Source: CAWDPQ01 sp049642465
Lineage (GTDB): Bacteria; Acidobacteriota; Vicinamibacteria; Vicinamibacterales; 2-12-FULL-66-21
NCBI GenBank assembly: GCA_049642465.1
Contig: JBAROV010000100.1
Location: 5,638-69,637, forward strand
Direction of reading: 5' to 3'
Length of the DNA stretch: 64,000 nucleotides
The notes under the pieces were generated by a model. That model was not told the origin of the DNA, ran no database searches, and saw only the letters and a list, made by a program, of their open reading frames with translations. The translations under genes were made by a program, and so were the position numbers. Position 1 is the first letter of the stretch; every line of letters starts with the position of its first letter. This document shows positions 32,614 to 41,458 of the stretch, in pieces.

Positions 32614-35415
32614 CTACGCGCAGCCGGACGTATTCCCGCAGTTCGCGCACTTGTAGCACGAACCCGATCGCACCATGATCGACCCGCACGTCGAACACGG
32701 CGGCGCGTCTTCCTGGTTCTGCATCGCCGCAAACGACGAGGTCTGCTTCGAGGCAATCACCGCGGTCGGTGACGCACCAGCCGCGGCCGCGACATCGAGC
32801 GGCAACTGCTCGGGCGCGACGACGTAGTCTTCGCGGTTGTTGACGCCGGCGCGATACTGCGCGTCCTGCGACAGGAACTTCGTCGCCATCCATCGGAAGA
32901 TATAGTCCACGATCGACTTGGCGAACCGCACGTCCGGATTCTTCGTCATGCCCGACGGCTCGAAGCGGACGTGGCTGAACTTGTCGACGAGATCCTGCAG
33001 CGGCACGCCGTACTGGAGCGCGTACGAGATCGCCTGCGCGAACGCGTCTGCGAAGCCGGAGATGGTCGATCCTTCCTTCGCCATGACGATGAAGATCTCG
33101 CCCGGGAGGCCGTCCTCGTAAAGGCCGACAGTGATGTAACCCTCGTGGCCGGCGATGTCGAACTTGTGCGTGATGGCGTTGCGCTCGTCCGGCAGCCTCC
33201 GCCGGCGCGGCCCTTCCTGCACCGGCGCCGCGGTCGTCGCAACCTTGTCCTTCGAGGTATTCAACGGCTGCGTGCGCTTGGAGCCATCGCGATAGATTGA
33301 GACGGCCTTGGCGCCGAGACGCCATGAATCGACATAGGCCTGCTCGATCTCCTCGACCGTGGCTTCTTTCGGCACGTTGACGGTCTTCGAAATCGCACCG
33401 GAGAGGAACGGCTGTGTCGCGCCAACCATCTTGATGTGGCCCATGTAGTGGATGGACCGTACGCCGCGTGCCGGCTTGAACGCGCAGTCGAACACCGGCA
33501 GATGCGCATCCTTGATATGCGGCGCGCCCTCGATGGTCTCGTGCTCGTCGATGTACTCGACGATTTCCTTGACCTGCGTCGGGCTGTATCCGAGCTTCTT
33601 GAGCGCCATGGGCACGGTCTGGTTGACGATCTTCATCAACCCGCCACCCACGAGCTTCTTGTACTTGACGAGCGCGATGTCCGGCTCGACACCCGTCGTG
33701 TCGCAATCCATCATGAAGCCGATGGTGCCGGTCGGCGCGAGCACGGTCGCCTGGGCGTTGCGGAAGCCGTGCTGCTCGCCCATCTCGATGACCTCGTCCC
33801 AGACCATCTTCGCGGCTTCCATGAGGTCCTTCGGGACATGCGTCTTGTCGATGTCCTTCAGTGCCGCACGGTGCTTGCGCATCACCCGCAGGAACGGCTC
33901 CCGGTTCTTCTCGTAGCCAGCGAATGGACCGCCGTGATCGCGCGCTACCTTCGACGACTGCGCGTAGGCGGCACCATGCATCAGCGCGGTAATCGCCGCG
34001 GCATAGTCCCGGCCCGCGACGCTGTCGTACGGCAGCCCCCGCGCCATCAGCAGCGCACCGAGGTTCGCATACCCGAGGCCGAGCGGCCGGTATTCGTGGC
34101 TGTTCTTCGCAATCGCCGGCGTCGGATAACTCGAGTTGTCTACCAGAATCTCCTGCGCCGTGATCATCGTCCGGCATGCCGCCTCGAACGCGACGGGGTC
34201 GACTTCGCCGTCTTCGGTCACGAACTTCATCAGGTTGATCGAGGCGAGGTTGCACGCCGAATCGTCCAGGAACATGTATTCCGAGCACGGATTGCTCGCG
34301 TTGATGCGCGCCGTGTTCGGGCAGGTATGCCAGTCGTTGACGGTCGTGTCGAACTGCAGGCCGGGATCGCCGCAGATCCACGTCGCCTCGGCAATCTGCC
34401 GCATCAGGTCGCGCGCCTTGTAGCTGTCCATCACCTCGCCGGTGATAACGGCTCGCGTCTGCCATTCGCCATCATCCATCACCGCGCGCATGAAGTCGTC
34501 GGTCACGCGTACGCTGTTGTTCGAGTTCTGGAAGAAGACCGAGGCGTACGCCGGGCCCGTAAACGAGCCGTCGTAGCCGGCATCGATGAGAGCCCAGGCC
34601 TTTTTCTCTTCCTCCACCTTGCAGTTGATGAATTCCTCGACGTCGGGATGGTCGGCGTTGAGGATCACCATCTTTGCCGCACGTCGTGTCTTCCCGCCGG
34701 ACTTGATGACGCCGGCAAATGCGTCGAACCCCTTCATGAACGAGACCGGGCCGGACGCGGTGCCTCCGCCCGCGAGCAGCTCACGCGACGAGCGAATGGT
34801 TGAGAGGTTCGAGCCGGTGCCGGAGCCGTACTTGAACAGCATCCCCTCGGTCTTCGCGAGGCCGAGGATCGATTCCATCGTGTCCTGGACCGAGTTGATG
34901 AAGCACGCGGAGCACTGCGGATGTTTCTCGAAGCCGACGTTGAACCATACCGGGCTGTTAAAGGCGGCTTTCTGATAGACGAGCAGATGCTTCAAATCGT
35001 CGCTGAACGCCTGGAGATCATCCTCGCTCGCGAAATACTTCTGCTTTCGCGCCCAGCCGGTGATCGTGTCCACGACGCGCCCGACGAGCTGTTTGACGCT
35101 CCGCTCGCGCTCGGGCGTCCCAATGACGCCGCGGAAATACTTGGAGACGACGATGTTGGTGGCCTGCTGCGACCAGAACCGTGGAATTTCGACGTCGCGC
35201 TGCTCGAAGACGACCGCCCCCTTTTCATTGCCGATGACGGCCGACCGCATCTCCCATTCGATCTCATCGAACGGATCGATCCCCTCCCGAGTAAAGAACC
35301 GCTCGTACTCGAGACCCGGGACCGCTGACACCGGTGCCGACAAACGGGCAGGGGTGGTCTGCGTGCCGGCCGGCTCAATCGCCCCGCCCGACGCAGCAGC
35401 AACGCCTTTTTCCAT
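32614..35415 (-). CDS. nrdJ: Adenosylcobalamin-dependent (class II) ribonucleotide reductase
   Basis: 933-aa enzyme that reduces ribonucleotides to deoxyribonucleotides with a B12-derived radical, independent of oxygen. Landmarks: C-S-A-C-F near 170 (redox cysteine region), F-K-Y-G-S-G-T-G near 195, and N-P-C-S-E-Y-M-F-L-D near 375, which holds the thiyl-radical cysteine and catalytic Asn/Glu. An acidic, lysine-rich TSCPD-type region follows after about 700, and the last 25 residues form a zinc-ribbon-like tail with C-x-x-C pairs that delivers reducing electrons. It is the only ribonucleotide reductase in view, monocistronic, with its own promoter and terminator. No cobalamin riboswitch was recognised. 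Confidence 0.95.
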   Translation of the reverse strand: MEKGVAAASGGAIEPAGTQTTPARLSAPVSAVPGLEYERFFTREGIDPFDEIEWEMRSAVIGNEKGAVVFEQRDVEIPRFWSQQATNIVVSKYFRGVIGTPERERSVKQLVGRVVDTITGWARKQKYFASEDDLQAFSDDLKHLLVYQKAAFNSPVWFNVGFEKHPQCSACFINSVQDTMESILGLAKTEGMLFKYGSGTGSNLSTIRSSRELLAGGGTASGPVSFMKGFDAFAGVIKSGGKTRRAAKMVILNADHPDVEEFINCKVEEEKKAWALIDAGYDGSFTGPAYASVFFQNSNNSVRVTDDFMRAVMDDGEWQTRAVITGEVMDSYKARDLMRQIAEATWICGDPGLQFDTTVNDWHTCPNTARINASNPCSEYMFLDDSACNLASINLMKFVTEDGEVDPVAFEAACRTMITAQEILVDNSSYPTPAIAKNSHEYRPLGLGYANLGALLMARGLPYDSVAGRDYAAAITALMHGAAYAQSSKVARDHGGPFAGYEKNREPFLRVMRKHRAALKDIDKTHVPKDLMEAAKMVWDEVIEMGEQHGFRNAQATVLAPTGTIGFMMDCDTTGVEPDIALVKYKKLVGGGLMKIVNQTVPMALKKLGYSPTQVKEIVEYIDEHETIEGAPHIKDAHLPVFDCAFKPARGVRSIHYMGHIKMVGATQPFLSGAISKTVNVPKEATVEEIEQAYVDSWRLGAKAVSIYRDGSKRTQPLNTSKDKVATTAAPVQEGPRRRRLPDERNAITHKFDIAGHEGYITVGLYEDGLPGEIFIVMAKEGSTISGFADAFAQAISYALQYGVPLQDLVDKFSHVRFEPSGMTKNPDVRFAKSIVDYIFRWMATKFLSQDAQYRAGVNNREDYVVAPEQLPLDVAAAAGASPTAVIASKQTSSFAAMQNQEDAPPCSTCGSIMVRSGSCYKCANCGNTSGCA

Positions 35416-35561
35416 AGTCCCTCCGAACGTGAGCTACCGACCCGCCCCTGGACGGCAACCCTGAAACGAACAATTGTGTTGGAACGTGCCGTACGACCTG
35501 GAACCTTCGAAGCCGGGAACCCTCGAAGGGATTCAACTATCCGCGGGTGAAGGCGGCGACC

Positions 35562-35590
35562 AATATGGACCCTGTTTACAGCCTTGTCAA
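35562..35590 (-). promoter_or_regulatory. nrdJ promoter (sigma-70 type)
   Basis: On the minus strand TTGACA (35585-35590) is followed after exactly 17 bp by CATATT (35562-35567), a perfect -35 and a 4/6 match to the -10. It lies about 150 bp upstream of the nrdJ ATG; the leader contains a small hairpin (CCTTCGA at 35504-35510 with TCGAAGG at 35523-35529). Confidence 0.6.
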
Positions 35591-35599
35591 GGGGCAGAT

Positions 35600-35648
35600 C
35601 TACCAGATATTGTGCAGGAGTTTTAGGGCAGGCGCAAGATATCGCGGA
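35600..35648 (-). promoter_or_regulatory. Paired NrdR-box-like sites upstream of nrdJ
   Basis: Two sites with the core AGATAT (35605-35610 and 35637-35642) fit the NrdR consensus acaCwAtATaTwGtgt at about 11 and 10 of 16 positions. They are 32 bp apart, three helical turns, as NrdR box pairs normally are, and lie just upstream of the -35. NrdR would repress nrdJ when dATP is high. Confidence 0.5.
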
Positions 35649-35690
35649 TCTTGCGAAATGGCGGGATCTTCTTCTGATTGACCTAGTTAC

Positions 35691-36272
35691 CTAACTCTGG
35701 AGGCCTCTCGCCAGCGTTTCCGCCTTCTCCGCCAGCTCGAGCGCGTACTCGAATTTCGCGTCCTTGATCGCCGCTTCGGCCAACTCGGCGAATTGCTTGG
35801 CCTCGTTGTAGACCTTCTGCCGTTCGGTGCTCAGTCTCTGATAGTCCACTTTGGAAAGAAGACCGTTGGCCCGGCCGATCGTGTCTTTAATCTGGCGTTC
35901 CGCCTGGGCCCCGTCCAGTGTTCGGGAGGTGCGAAGCGGCCCGACGGGTTGAGGCGGAGGGGTAACAGGCGCTGGAGTGGCTTCGACGGGCGCAGCCTCG
36001 GGAGGCTTTGCTTCGGACTTCGCTTCCCGGGCACTGTCCCGCGGCGGATTCGGCCGGGGACGCGGGGGGGTTGCCGGTGCGGTCGGCAGCTCTCCTATGG
36101 GTTCCAGCGTCGCTGGCTCGGGCGGAAGCACCGGCTCGATGACGCGTGGCGGCACCGGCGGCACCTCGAGCGCCGGACGTTGCGTCGGCGTCTGCGCCCT
36201 CGTGGTGGCGCAGGCAGAGCTCAGAAGCCCAACCCCCAGCGCCACGACGATCCGTGCCCACGTCCCCCTCAT
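35691..36272 (-). CDS. Proline-rich lipoprotein with helical C-terminal domain
   Basis: 193 aa. A lipoprotein signal is visible: hydrophobic run then L-L-S-S-A-C with the lipid-accepting Cys near residue 21. Residues about 25-115 are a proline- and glutamate-rich linker, long enough to reach across part of the periplasm. Residues about 120-190 are predicted all-helical (A-E-R-Q-I-K-D-T-I-G ... Y-A-L-E-L-A-E-K-A-E-T), resembling tetratricopeptide-like helices. It starts 15 bp after the kinase stop, so it belongs to the two-component operon. No function recognised. Confidence 0.72.
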   Translation of the reverse strand: MRGTWARIVVALGVGLLSSACATTRAQTPTQRPALEVPPVPPRVIEPVLPPEPATLEPIGELPTAPATPPRPRPNPPRDSAREAKSEAKPPEAAPVEATPAPVTPPPQPVGPLRTSRTLDGAQAERQIKDTIGRANGLLSKVDYQRLSTERQKVYNEAKQFAELAEAAIKDAKFEYALELAEKAETLARGLQS

Positions 36273-36286
36273 GGCAGCCCTCTATT

Positions 36287-38194
36287 CTACTCTCCCAAGG
36301 GCCGGGATGGCTGAGGAAACATTAAGCGGAAGCGTGTCCCATGCCCCGGCGTGGACTGCACCTCGACCTCCCCATCGTGCAGCTGGACGATCCGGTAGAC
36401 CATGGAGAGGCCGATCCCACTTCCGTCTTTCTTCGTCGTGAAATACAGATCGAAAATCCGCGACAGATGTTCTGGCGGAATCCCGACGCCGGTGTCCTCG
36501 ATGTCCACGATCACCCGTCGCCGATCGTCGGTGCGGCACGAAATCCGGAGCGTCCCGCCGTTTGGCATCGCCTGACAGGCGTTGATCGCGAGATTCAAGA
36601 ACGCCTGATTCAACATCCCCGGGTCCGCATTGATGGCCGGAATACTCGCCGGACATTCAGCGCGGATTGTCACGTTGCGCGCTTCCGCCTCCGGCATCGC
36701 CGTCGTGACGACTTCGCTGACGAGTGCGCCAAGTTGCACGGGCTGAAGTTTGAGCTCATCAGGGCGCGCGAACTTCAGAAAGCCATTCACGACCTCATCG
36801 AGACGACGAATTTCGCTCGAGATGATGTGCACGTGCTTGGATAGATCTGTTCCGCGCGGACCGGTCTCGCGAGGGCCGGCGGCAACCGTGACGAGTTCCG
36901 GGACCGCTGCCAGCTTCTGCTTCAGAAGCTCGAGGTGAATCGTCATCGCGTTGAGCGGGTTCTTCACTTCGTGCGCTACGCCGGTCATCAGCCGGCCAAG
37001 CGCCGCCAGCTTGCGTGAGTAATTGAGCGTCGAATGGACCTGACTGAGATACCCCAGATTCCGCGCCACGAGCATCGCACCGAGGAAACGCCCGTTGATA
37101 TCTTCGATCGCGTGCGAGATCAGCATCCGCTCGGCTTCGGCATTTTCGTGCGCGCCTCCGTCCGGAATCCGTGGATCGCTGCTGACGCGCGCCGAAGCAT
37201 CAGCGAACGTCGCCGCGATTGGGCCCTGAGACTTTCTGCCGGCCAGCGTCCGATCGACGAGTTGCTTCGCTGGATGTGAGGGGGGCAATTCGCTGATCCG
37301 CAGCGCACGCATGCCCGCATTGCTGAAGATGATGTCGCCGGTCGGCGAGAACAGCGCGACCGCATCTTCGAGGTTCTCCATCACCGACTCGAAATCCGCG
37401 CTGCCACCCGGCCGCACGGTGTGCGGCTCTGCCGGGTCCGACGAGCTTGCCCGCCCCAACGCAGCAAGTTGCGCACTCACGGCCTCGAACGAACTCCCAA
37501 GGTCCTTGAATTCCACTTCCGGAAGTTCGAGTCGGACGTCGAGTTCACCGCGTCCCAGGCGGCTGAAGGCGCTCTGGATCACGTGAATCGGCCGCAGCAT
37601 CCACTGCGCCAACAGCATCGCCACCACCATCGAGATGGCCAGGATGGCGACAACAGTACCTGCCGCCGTCCTCAGGGCGCCTTGGAGTTCGCTACGCACC
37701 AGCAGCGGAGAGACGCCAATCCGAATCGTGGCGAACACTTCATTGCCGGCCAACATCGGCTCCTCGATCTCGAACGTGCGATCCGAGTACACGGCCGACA
37801 GTTGGGTCAGGGCGCCGGCCGCCACGATCGGGCCAAAGTCCTCCTGCTTCGGCATCACGTGGCCTTCCTGCGAGGGAAAGGTGCTGTGAGCCACCGCGAT
37901 GCCCTTGGGATTGACAATGGCGGCGTAGGTGACGTTTCGGGAGTAGCCGATGCTCGTCTCGAAAATGGCGCGAATGCCGTCGTCCTTCTGCAGAGCGGCG
38001 TACGGGTCGGGACTGGGCGTCGCCAGGACCTGGTTGACACGCTGCAGAATCGCCTTGGACAGCAACTCCGCGCGCGACGCGGTCTCCTGGAGATTGAGCC
38101 GGGCGAGCGTGGCAAGGTGATAGCCGCTCAAGACCGCGACGATCAACACAACGAGCGACGTGACGCCAGCGACCTGTTTAGCTTTGATACTCAT
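36287..38194 (-). CDS. Membrane sensor histidine kinase (NtrB-like)
   Basis: 635 aa. Membrane helix 1 near 9-29, a periplasmic sensor region about 30-170, helix 2 near 175-197, HAMP about 198-250, PAS near 270-390, HisKA with the phospho-acceptor His408 in G-V-A-H-E-V-K-N-P, and an HATPase domain with an N-box (N-L-A-I-N-A-C-Q-A), G1 (D-T-G-V-G-I) and G2 (G-S-G-I-G-L-S) to the end. Its gene follows the sigma-54 response regulator and it should phosphorylate that protein. ATG at 38194 preferred to an adjacent TTG; a 19-bp repeat lies 5 bp upstream. The stimulus is unknown. Confidence 0.9.
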   Translation of the reverse strand: MSIKAKQVAGVTSLVVLIVAVLSGYHLATLARLNLQETASRAELLSKAILQRVNQVLATPSPDPYAALQKDDGIRAIFETSIGYSRNVTYAAIVNPKGIAVAHSTFPSQEGHVMPKQEDFGPIVAAGALTQLSAVYSDRTFEIEEPMLAGNEVFATIRIGVSPLLVRSELQGALRTAAGTVVAILAISMVVAMLLAQWMLRPIHVIQSAFSRLGRGELDVRLELPEVEFKDLGSSFEAVSAQLAALGRASSSDPAEPHTVRPGGSADFESVMENLEDAVALFSPTGDIIFSNAGMRALRISELPPSHPAKQLVDRTLAGRKSQGPIAATFADASARVSSDPRIPDGGAHENAEAERMLISHAIEDINGRFLGAMLVARNLGYLSQVHSTLNYSRKLAALGRLMTGVAHEVKNPLNAMTIHLELLKQKLAAVPELVTVAAGPRETGPRGTDLSKHVHIISSEIRRLDEVVNGFLKFARPDELKLQPVQLGALVSEVVTTAMPEAEARNVTIRAECPASIPAINADPGMLNQAFLNLAINACQAMPNGGTLRISCRTDDRRRVIVDIEDTGVGIPPEHLSRIFDLYFTTKKDGSGIGLSMVYRIVQLHDGEVEVQSTPGHGTRFRLMFPQPSRPLGE

Positions 38195-38199
38195 CAATC

Positions 38200-38277
38200 A
38201 GTGCTCGTGGGGCCCCACTCCCCACTCACTCTCGCTCCGGCGACTTCGCGCCTCGCTCGGGCCGCAGGCGCCCGATC
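38200..38277 (-). repeat. Intergenic repeat including 19-bp pre-start element, copy B
   Basis: On the minus strand this gap between regulator and kinase reads CGGGCGCCTGCGGCCCGAGC at its left and GTGGGGCCCCACGAGCACT (38218-38200) at its right, both matching the ends of 11880-12052 without the hairpin array. The 19-bp part is 5 bp from the kinase ATG. Confidence 0.72.
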
Positions 38278-39676
38278 AGCTCCTATTCGCTGTTTCTTCT
38301 TTCATTCGATTCAATTTGTTATGTAACGTTTTGAGGCTGATACCCAGGATCTCGGCCGCTCGCGTCTTGTTATTACGGGTGTGATCGAGCGTGAGCAGAA
38401 TCAACCGCCGCTCCGCCTCGTCAACCGTCGTCCCCGGTGACAACGTCACCGTCGGTAACGACTCTTCGCCCCGCGAGACGAGCACTGGCGGCAGATGCTT
38501 TGGCTCGATGAAGTCTCCTTCGGCCAGAATCGTCGCCCGTTCGATGACGTTTCGAAGCTCCCGGATATTGCCGGGCCACGGGTAGCGTTCGAGGATGTAC
38601 ATCGCCTCCTGATCGACCGCCCGTACCGCCTTGCCGTTGCGAACGTTGAATTCGTTCAGGAATTGTTGAACCAGCAGGGGAATGTCCTCGCGCCGTTCAC
38701 GAAGCGCCGGCAGTTCGAGAGCGAAGACATTCAACCGATAATAAAGGTCTTCACGCAGTTTGCCTGATCGGACGGCTTCGTGCGGATCCTGGTTGGTGGC
38801 CGCGATGACGCGCACGTCCACGGTTTGTTCCTGCCGCCCGCCGAGGCGTCTGAACGTGCGCTCCTGCAGCACACGCAGCAGTTTGACCTGCGTCGCCGGC
38901 ATCATCTCGGCAATCTCGTCGAGAAAGAGTGTGCCGCGGTGTGCAAGCTCGAATACACCGGTGCGCCGATCGTGGGCGCCCGTGAACGCGCCTTTCTCAT
39001 GGCCGAAAATCTCGCTCTCGAGCAGCGTTTCCGGGATCGCGGCGCAATTGATCGCGACAAACGGAAACGACGCGCGCGGGCTGAGTTCGTGGATCGTCTG
39101 CGCAATCAGTTCCTTGCCGGTGCCCGATTCGCCGGAGATGAGGACCGATGCCTGCGTCGGCGCCGCCTGCTCGATGACGCGATACACGCTGCGGATCATC
39201 GGGCTGTTGCCCACGATCCGGCCAAAGCTGCCGACCTCGCGCAGCTGACGGCGGAGGTGACGCACTTCGCGAAGCGTCTCCTGCCGCTCGACTGCCTTCT
39301 TCAGCAGAATCTGCAGCCGCTGCGGATCGACGGGCTTACTCAGATAATCGTAGGCGCCGTCTTTGATCGCCTCGACGGCGCTCTCCACCGTCCCCTGCGC
39401 GGTCAGCAGAATGAACGTGATATCGGATAACTGATCACGCAAGGCGCGCAGCAGTTCGAGCCCACCCATGCGCGGCATCACGAGATCACTCACGATGATC
39501 GCGGGACGGAAGGTCGTCACCATGCGGAACGCCTCTTCCCCGTCGGCCGCCTCATCCGTTTGGAAGCCCCAGGCCTGGACGAGTTCCGCCAAGCCGCTGC
39601 GAGTCGGCGGATCGTCCTCGACGATAAGAACGCGTTCGGGTTGCGGGACAGTTGAACTCTGTTGTGCTTCGTCCAT
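38276..39676 (-). CDS. Sigma-54-dependent response regulator (NtrC family)
   Basis: 466 aa. The receiver domain (about 15-130) has the acidic pair in V-E-D-D and the phospho-acceptor in V-S-D-L-V-M-P. The AAA+ domain (about 150-385) carries Walker A G-E-S-G-T-G-K-E, the sigma-54 contact loop G-A-F-T-G-A, Walker B T-L-F-L-D-E and the arginine-finger region. A Fis-type helix-turn-helix closes the protein (A-A-E-I-L-G-I-S-L-K-T-L-H-N-K). It activates sigma-54 promoters once phosphorylated by the kinase encoded downstream. ATG at 39676 chosen; a TTG at 39694 would add six residues. I found no clear -24/-12 promoter in the window. Confidence 0.92.
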   Translation of the reverse strand: MDEAQQSSTVPQPERVLIVEDDPPTRSGLAELVQAWGFQTDEAADGEEAFRMVTTFRPAIIVSDLVMPRMGGLELLRALRDQLSDITFILLTAQGTVESAVEAIKDGAYDYLSKPVDPQRLQILLKKAVERQETLREVRHLRRQLREVGSFGRIVGNSPMIRSVYRVIEQAAPTQASVLISGESGTGKELIAQTIHELSPRASFPFVAINCAAIPETLLESEIFGHEKGAFTGAHDRRTGVFELAHRGTLFLDEIAEMMPATQVKLLRVLQERTFRRLGGRQEQTVDVRVIAATNQDPHEAVRSGKLREDLYYRLNVFALELPALRERREDIPLLVQQFLNEFNVRNGKAVRAVDQEAMYILERYPWPGNIRELRNVIERATILAEGDFIEPKHLPPVLVSRGEESLPTVTLSPGTTVDEAERRLILLTLDHTRNNKTRAAEILGISLKTLHNKLNRMKEETANRS

Positions 39677-39706
39677 CAGATTCGTATTCGTCAATGCATT
39701 TACGTC

Positions 39707-39730
39707 GGTGATAACGAGCAGGATATCACC
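39707..39730. promoter_or_regulatory. Inverted repeat in divergent promoter region
   Basis: GGTGATA, 10 bp, TATCACC: a perfect 7-bp dyad between the divergent regulator and lipoprotein genes, 31 bp upstream of the regulator ATG. Spacing suits a dimeric DNA-binding protein. No binding protein is identified. Confidence 0.45.
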
Positions 39731-39807
39731 ACTGGGTAAGGATTACACGGTTTCTAACACCGGTATAGCCATTGCAGTTTGGCGTCGAAAAGGATGGGTG
39801 AGGTCTT

Positions 39808-40635
39808 ATGAAGCCATTTTGTGTGGCCCTTTCGATTGCCCTCGTCACGGTGGCGGGCTGTTCGAAGGGCCAGGCGCTGGAAGTTTCCACGGGCAGTGAA
39901 GTGACGGTCCAAAAGAAGGACGGCGTGAAGGTCGCGGGCCGTCTCGTCGAAGTGAAACCGGATCAAGTCGTGGTCGAAACGCGCAACGGTGAGAAGCTGC
40001 CGGTGGCGCGAGCCGAGATCGCCAGCGTGCATGCCGAGGTGAAGCCTGAAGAGCCCAAGCCGGCAACCGCGCCTGAACCCGAAGTTCAGCGAAGGCCCGA
40101 GTATCGCGAAGTCACGATCCCTGCGGGAACCGTGTTGCCAGTCGAACTGCAGTCGACGGTCAGTTCCGACACAAGCCATCCCGAGGATCAGGTGCGTGGG
40201 ACGCTGCGACGCAGCATCACGATAGACGGCGTCGAGGCGTTACCCGCGGGAACTGCCGCGCTCGGTCACGTGACGGTGGCGGAGCGATCCGGTCGAGTGA
40301 AAGGGCGCGCGCGCGTGGCGTTTCGTTTCACGAGACTCGATCCTCCGGGAGAAGCCGAGCGCGTCTCGGTTCAGACCGGCGTCATTTCGCAGGTGGCTGC
40401 GGCAACGAAGAAACAGGACGCGGCGAAGATTGGTGGCGGCGCGGCCGGCGGCGCGATCATCGGCGGCATTCTGGGTGGCGGCAGCGGCGCGGCAAAAGGC
40501 GCCGCGATCGGTGGAGCCGCGGGTACGGGAGTGGTGCTTGGCACTCGCGGCAAGGAAGTTCGTCTCGCGCCAGGGACGAACCTGTCCGTGAAACTGACCG
40601 CACCAGTGACCGTGCGCGTGCTCATGCGCAAATAA
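39808..40635 (+). CDS. Lipoprotein with glycine-zipper segment
   Basis: 275 aa. Lipobox V-T-V-A-G-C with Cys near residue 18. An N-terminal beta module (E-V-T-V-Q-K-K-D-G-V-K-V-A-G-R-L) is followed by a P/E-rich linker near 75-95. A second beta domain begins V-T-I-P-A-G-T-V-L-P-V-E-L near 105 and continues after about 235. Between them (about 208-233) is a glycine zipper (G-G-G-A-A-G-G-A-I-I-G-G-I-L-G-G) that could insert into a membrane. The split second domain resembles proteins annotated only as glycine-zipper or hypothetical. An envelope role is likely; exact function unknown. Confidence 0.72.
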   Translation: MKPFCVALSIALVTVAGCSKGQALEVSTGSEVTVQKKDGVKVAGRLVEVKPDQVVVETRNGEKLPVARAEIASVHAEVKPEEPKPATAPEPEVQRRPEYREVTIPAGTVLPVELQSTVSSDTSHPEDQVRGTLRRSITIDGVEALPAGTAALGHVTVAERSGRVKGRARVAFRFTRLDPPGEAERVSVQTGVISQVAAATKKQDAAKIGGGAAGGAIIGGILGGGSGAAKGAAIGGAAGTGVVLGTRGKEVRLAPGTNLSVKLTAPVTVRVLMRK

Positions 40636-40672
40636 GCAACCACCCCTCGCGCCGAGGTAGTACGATGCGGGG

Positions 40673-41449
40673 GTGCCGGAGTCTGCCTCCGTTGACGGCT
40701 TTTCACCTTCGCCGGAGGCTCCGGCGGACGGCCCGGCAGGACCAACAGTCCTGCCGGTGCAGCGCATCGGAGCACTGATCGAAGTGCTGCTCTGCTCCGG
40801 CTATCCCACGCAAATCATCCTGATAGGAATACTCACCGGCCTCGGGTTTGAGATGCAGACCGAAGCCGGCCGTCTTTCGCCGAGCTTTGTCTCGATTCTC
40901 TCGCTCGCCGATGCCGTTCTCGTCACGGCTCTGGTGTTTTTCTTCATCAACGCCCACGGCGAGTCGGCGCGGCAACTGCTGGTCGGTCATCGACCGGTCC
41001 TTCGCGAAGCGCTCATCGGCATCATCCTGATGCCGGTGCTCCTTCTCCTCGTTTTTCTCCTGCTCGCGTTGGTGCTGACCTTCGCCCCGCAGCTGCATAA
41101 CGTGCCGCGGAATCCCTTCGAGGACATGCTGCAGACTCGCTCCGACACGGCCGCGTTCGCCGTGGTCGTTCTGGTGGCCGGCGGCGTGCGCGAAGAAATC
41201 CAGCGAGGATTCATCCTGCGCCGGTTTCAGCAATATCTCGGAGGCGGAGCCGTCGGCCTGATCGTGTTCAGTGCGCTCTTTGGTCTCGGACACATCGATC
41301 AGGGCATCGATGCGGTGCTCGCCACGGGACTGCTCGGCGCGGCCTGGGGCGGCCTCTACCTGGTCCGCCGAAGCATCGTCGCGCCGATGGTGAGTCACGC
41401 GGCCTTCAACCTCGCGCAGCTGCTGAAATACGTCACGTTCGCGAGTTAG
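40673..41449 (+). CDS. CPBP-family intramembrane metalloprotease-like protein
   Basis: 258-aa integral membrane protein with about six hydrophobic segments. The CPBP/Abi (Rce1-like) motifs are present: R-E-E-I-Q-R-G-F near residue 174 (the E-E-x-x-x-R motif), F-G-L-G-H near 204 and S-H-A-A-F-N near 242, giving the usual Glu/His catalytic set. The first 25 residues are polar and proline-rich. GTG start with the frame closed upstream. It stands at the head of the glycosyltransferase cluster, only 9 bp before the next gene, so it may be co-transcribed. The substrate is unknown. Confidence 0.85.
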   Translation: MPESASVDGFSPSPEAPADGPAGPTVLPVQRIGALIEVLLCSGYPTQIILIGILTGLGFEMQTEAGRLSPSFVSILSLADAVLVTALVFFFINAHGESARQLLVGHRPVLREALIGIILMPVLLLLVFLLLALVLTFAPQLHNVPRNPFEDMLQTRSDTAAFAVVVLVAGGVREEIQRGFILRRFQQYLGGGAVGLIVFSALFGLGHIDQGIDAVLATGLLGAAWGGLYLVRRSIVAPMVSHAAFNLAQLLKYVTFAS

Positions 41450-41458
41450 AATCTCCTC

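Noticed and set aside
32462..34465. 667-aa minus-strand frame inside nrdJ
   Set aside because: Frame-shifted copy of nrdJ codons, rich in R, G and D; no family features.
35416..35690. Adenosylcobalamin riboswitch upstream of nrdJ
   Set aside because: No B12-box-like GCCACTG core or matching fold was found on the minus strand in this interval.
38198..38275. Small coding gene between regulator and kinase
   Set aside because: The gap is too short and is accounted for by a repeat also found at 11880-12052.
39695..39807. Sigma-54 promoter for the lipoprotein
   Set aside because: No TGGCAC-N5-TTGC-like pair with correct spacing could be found.
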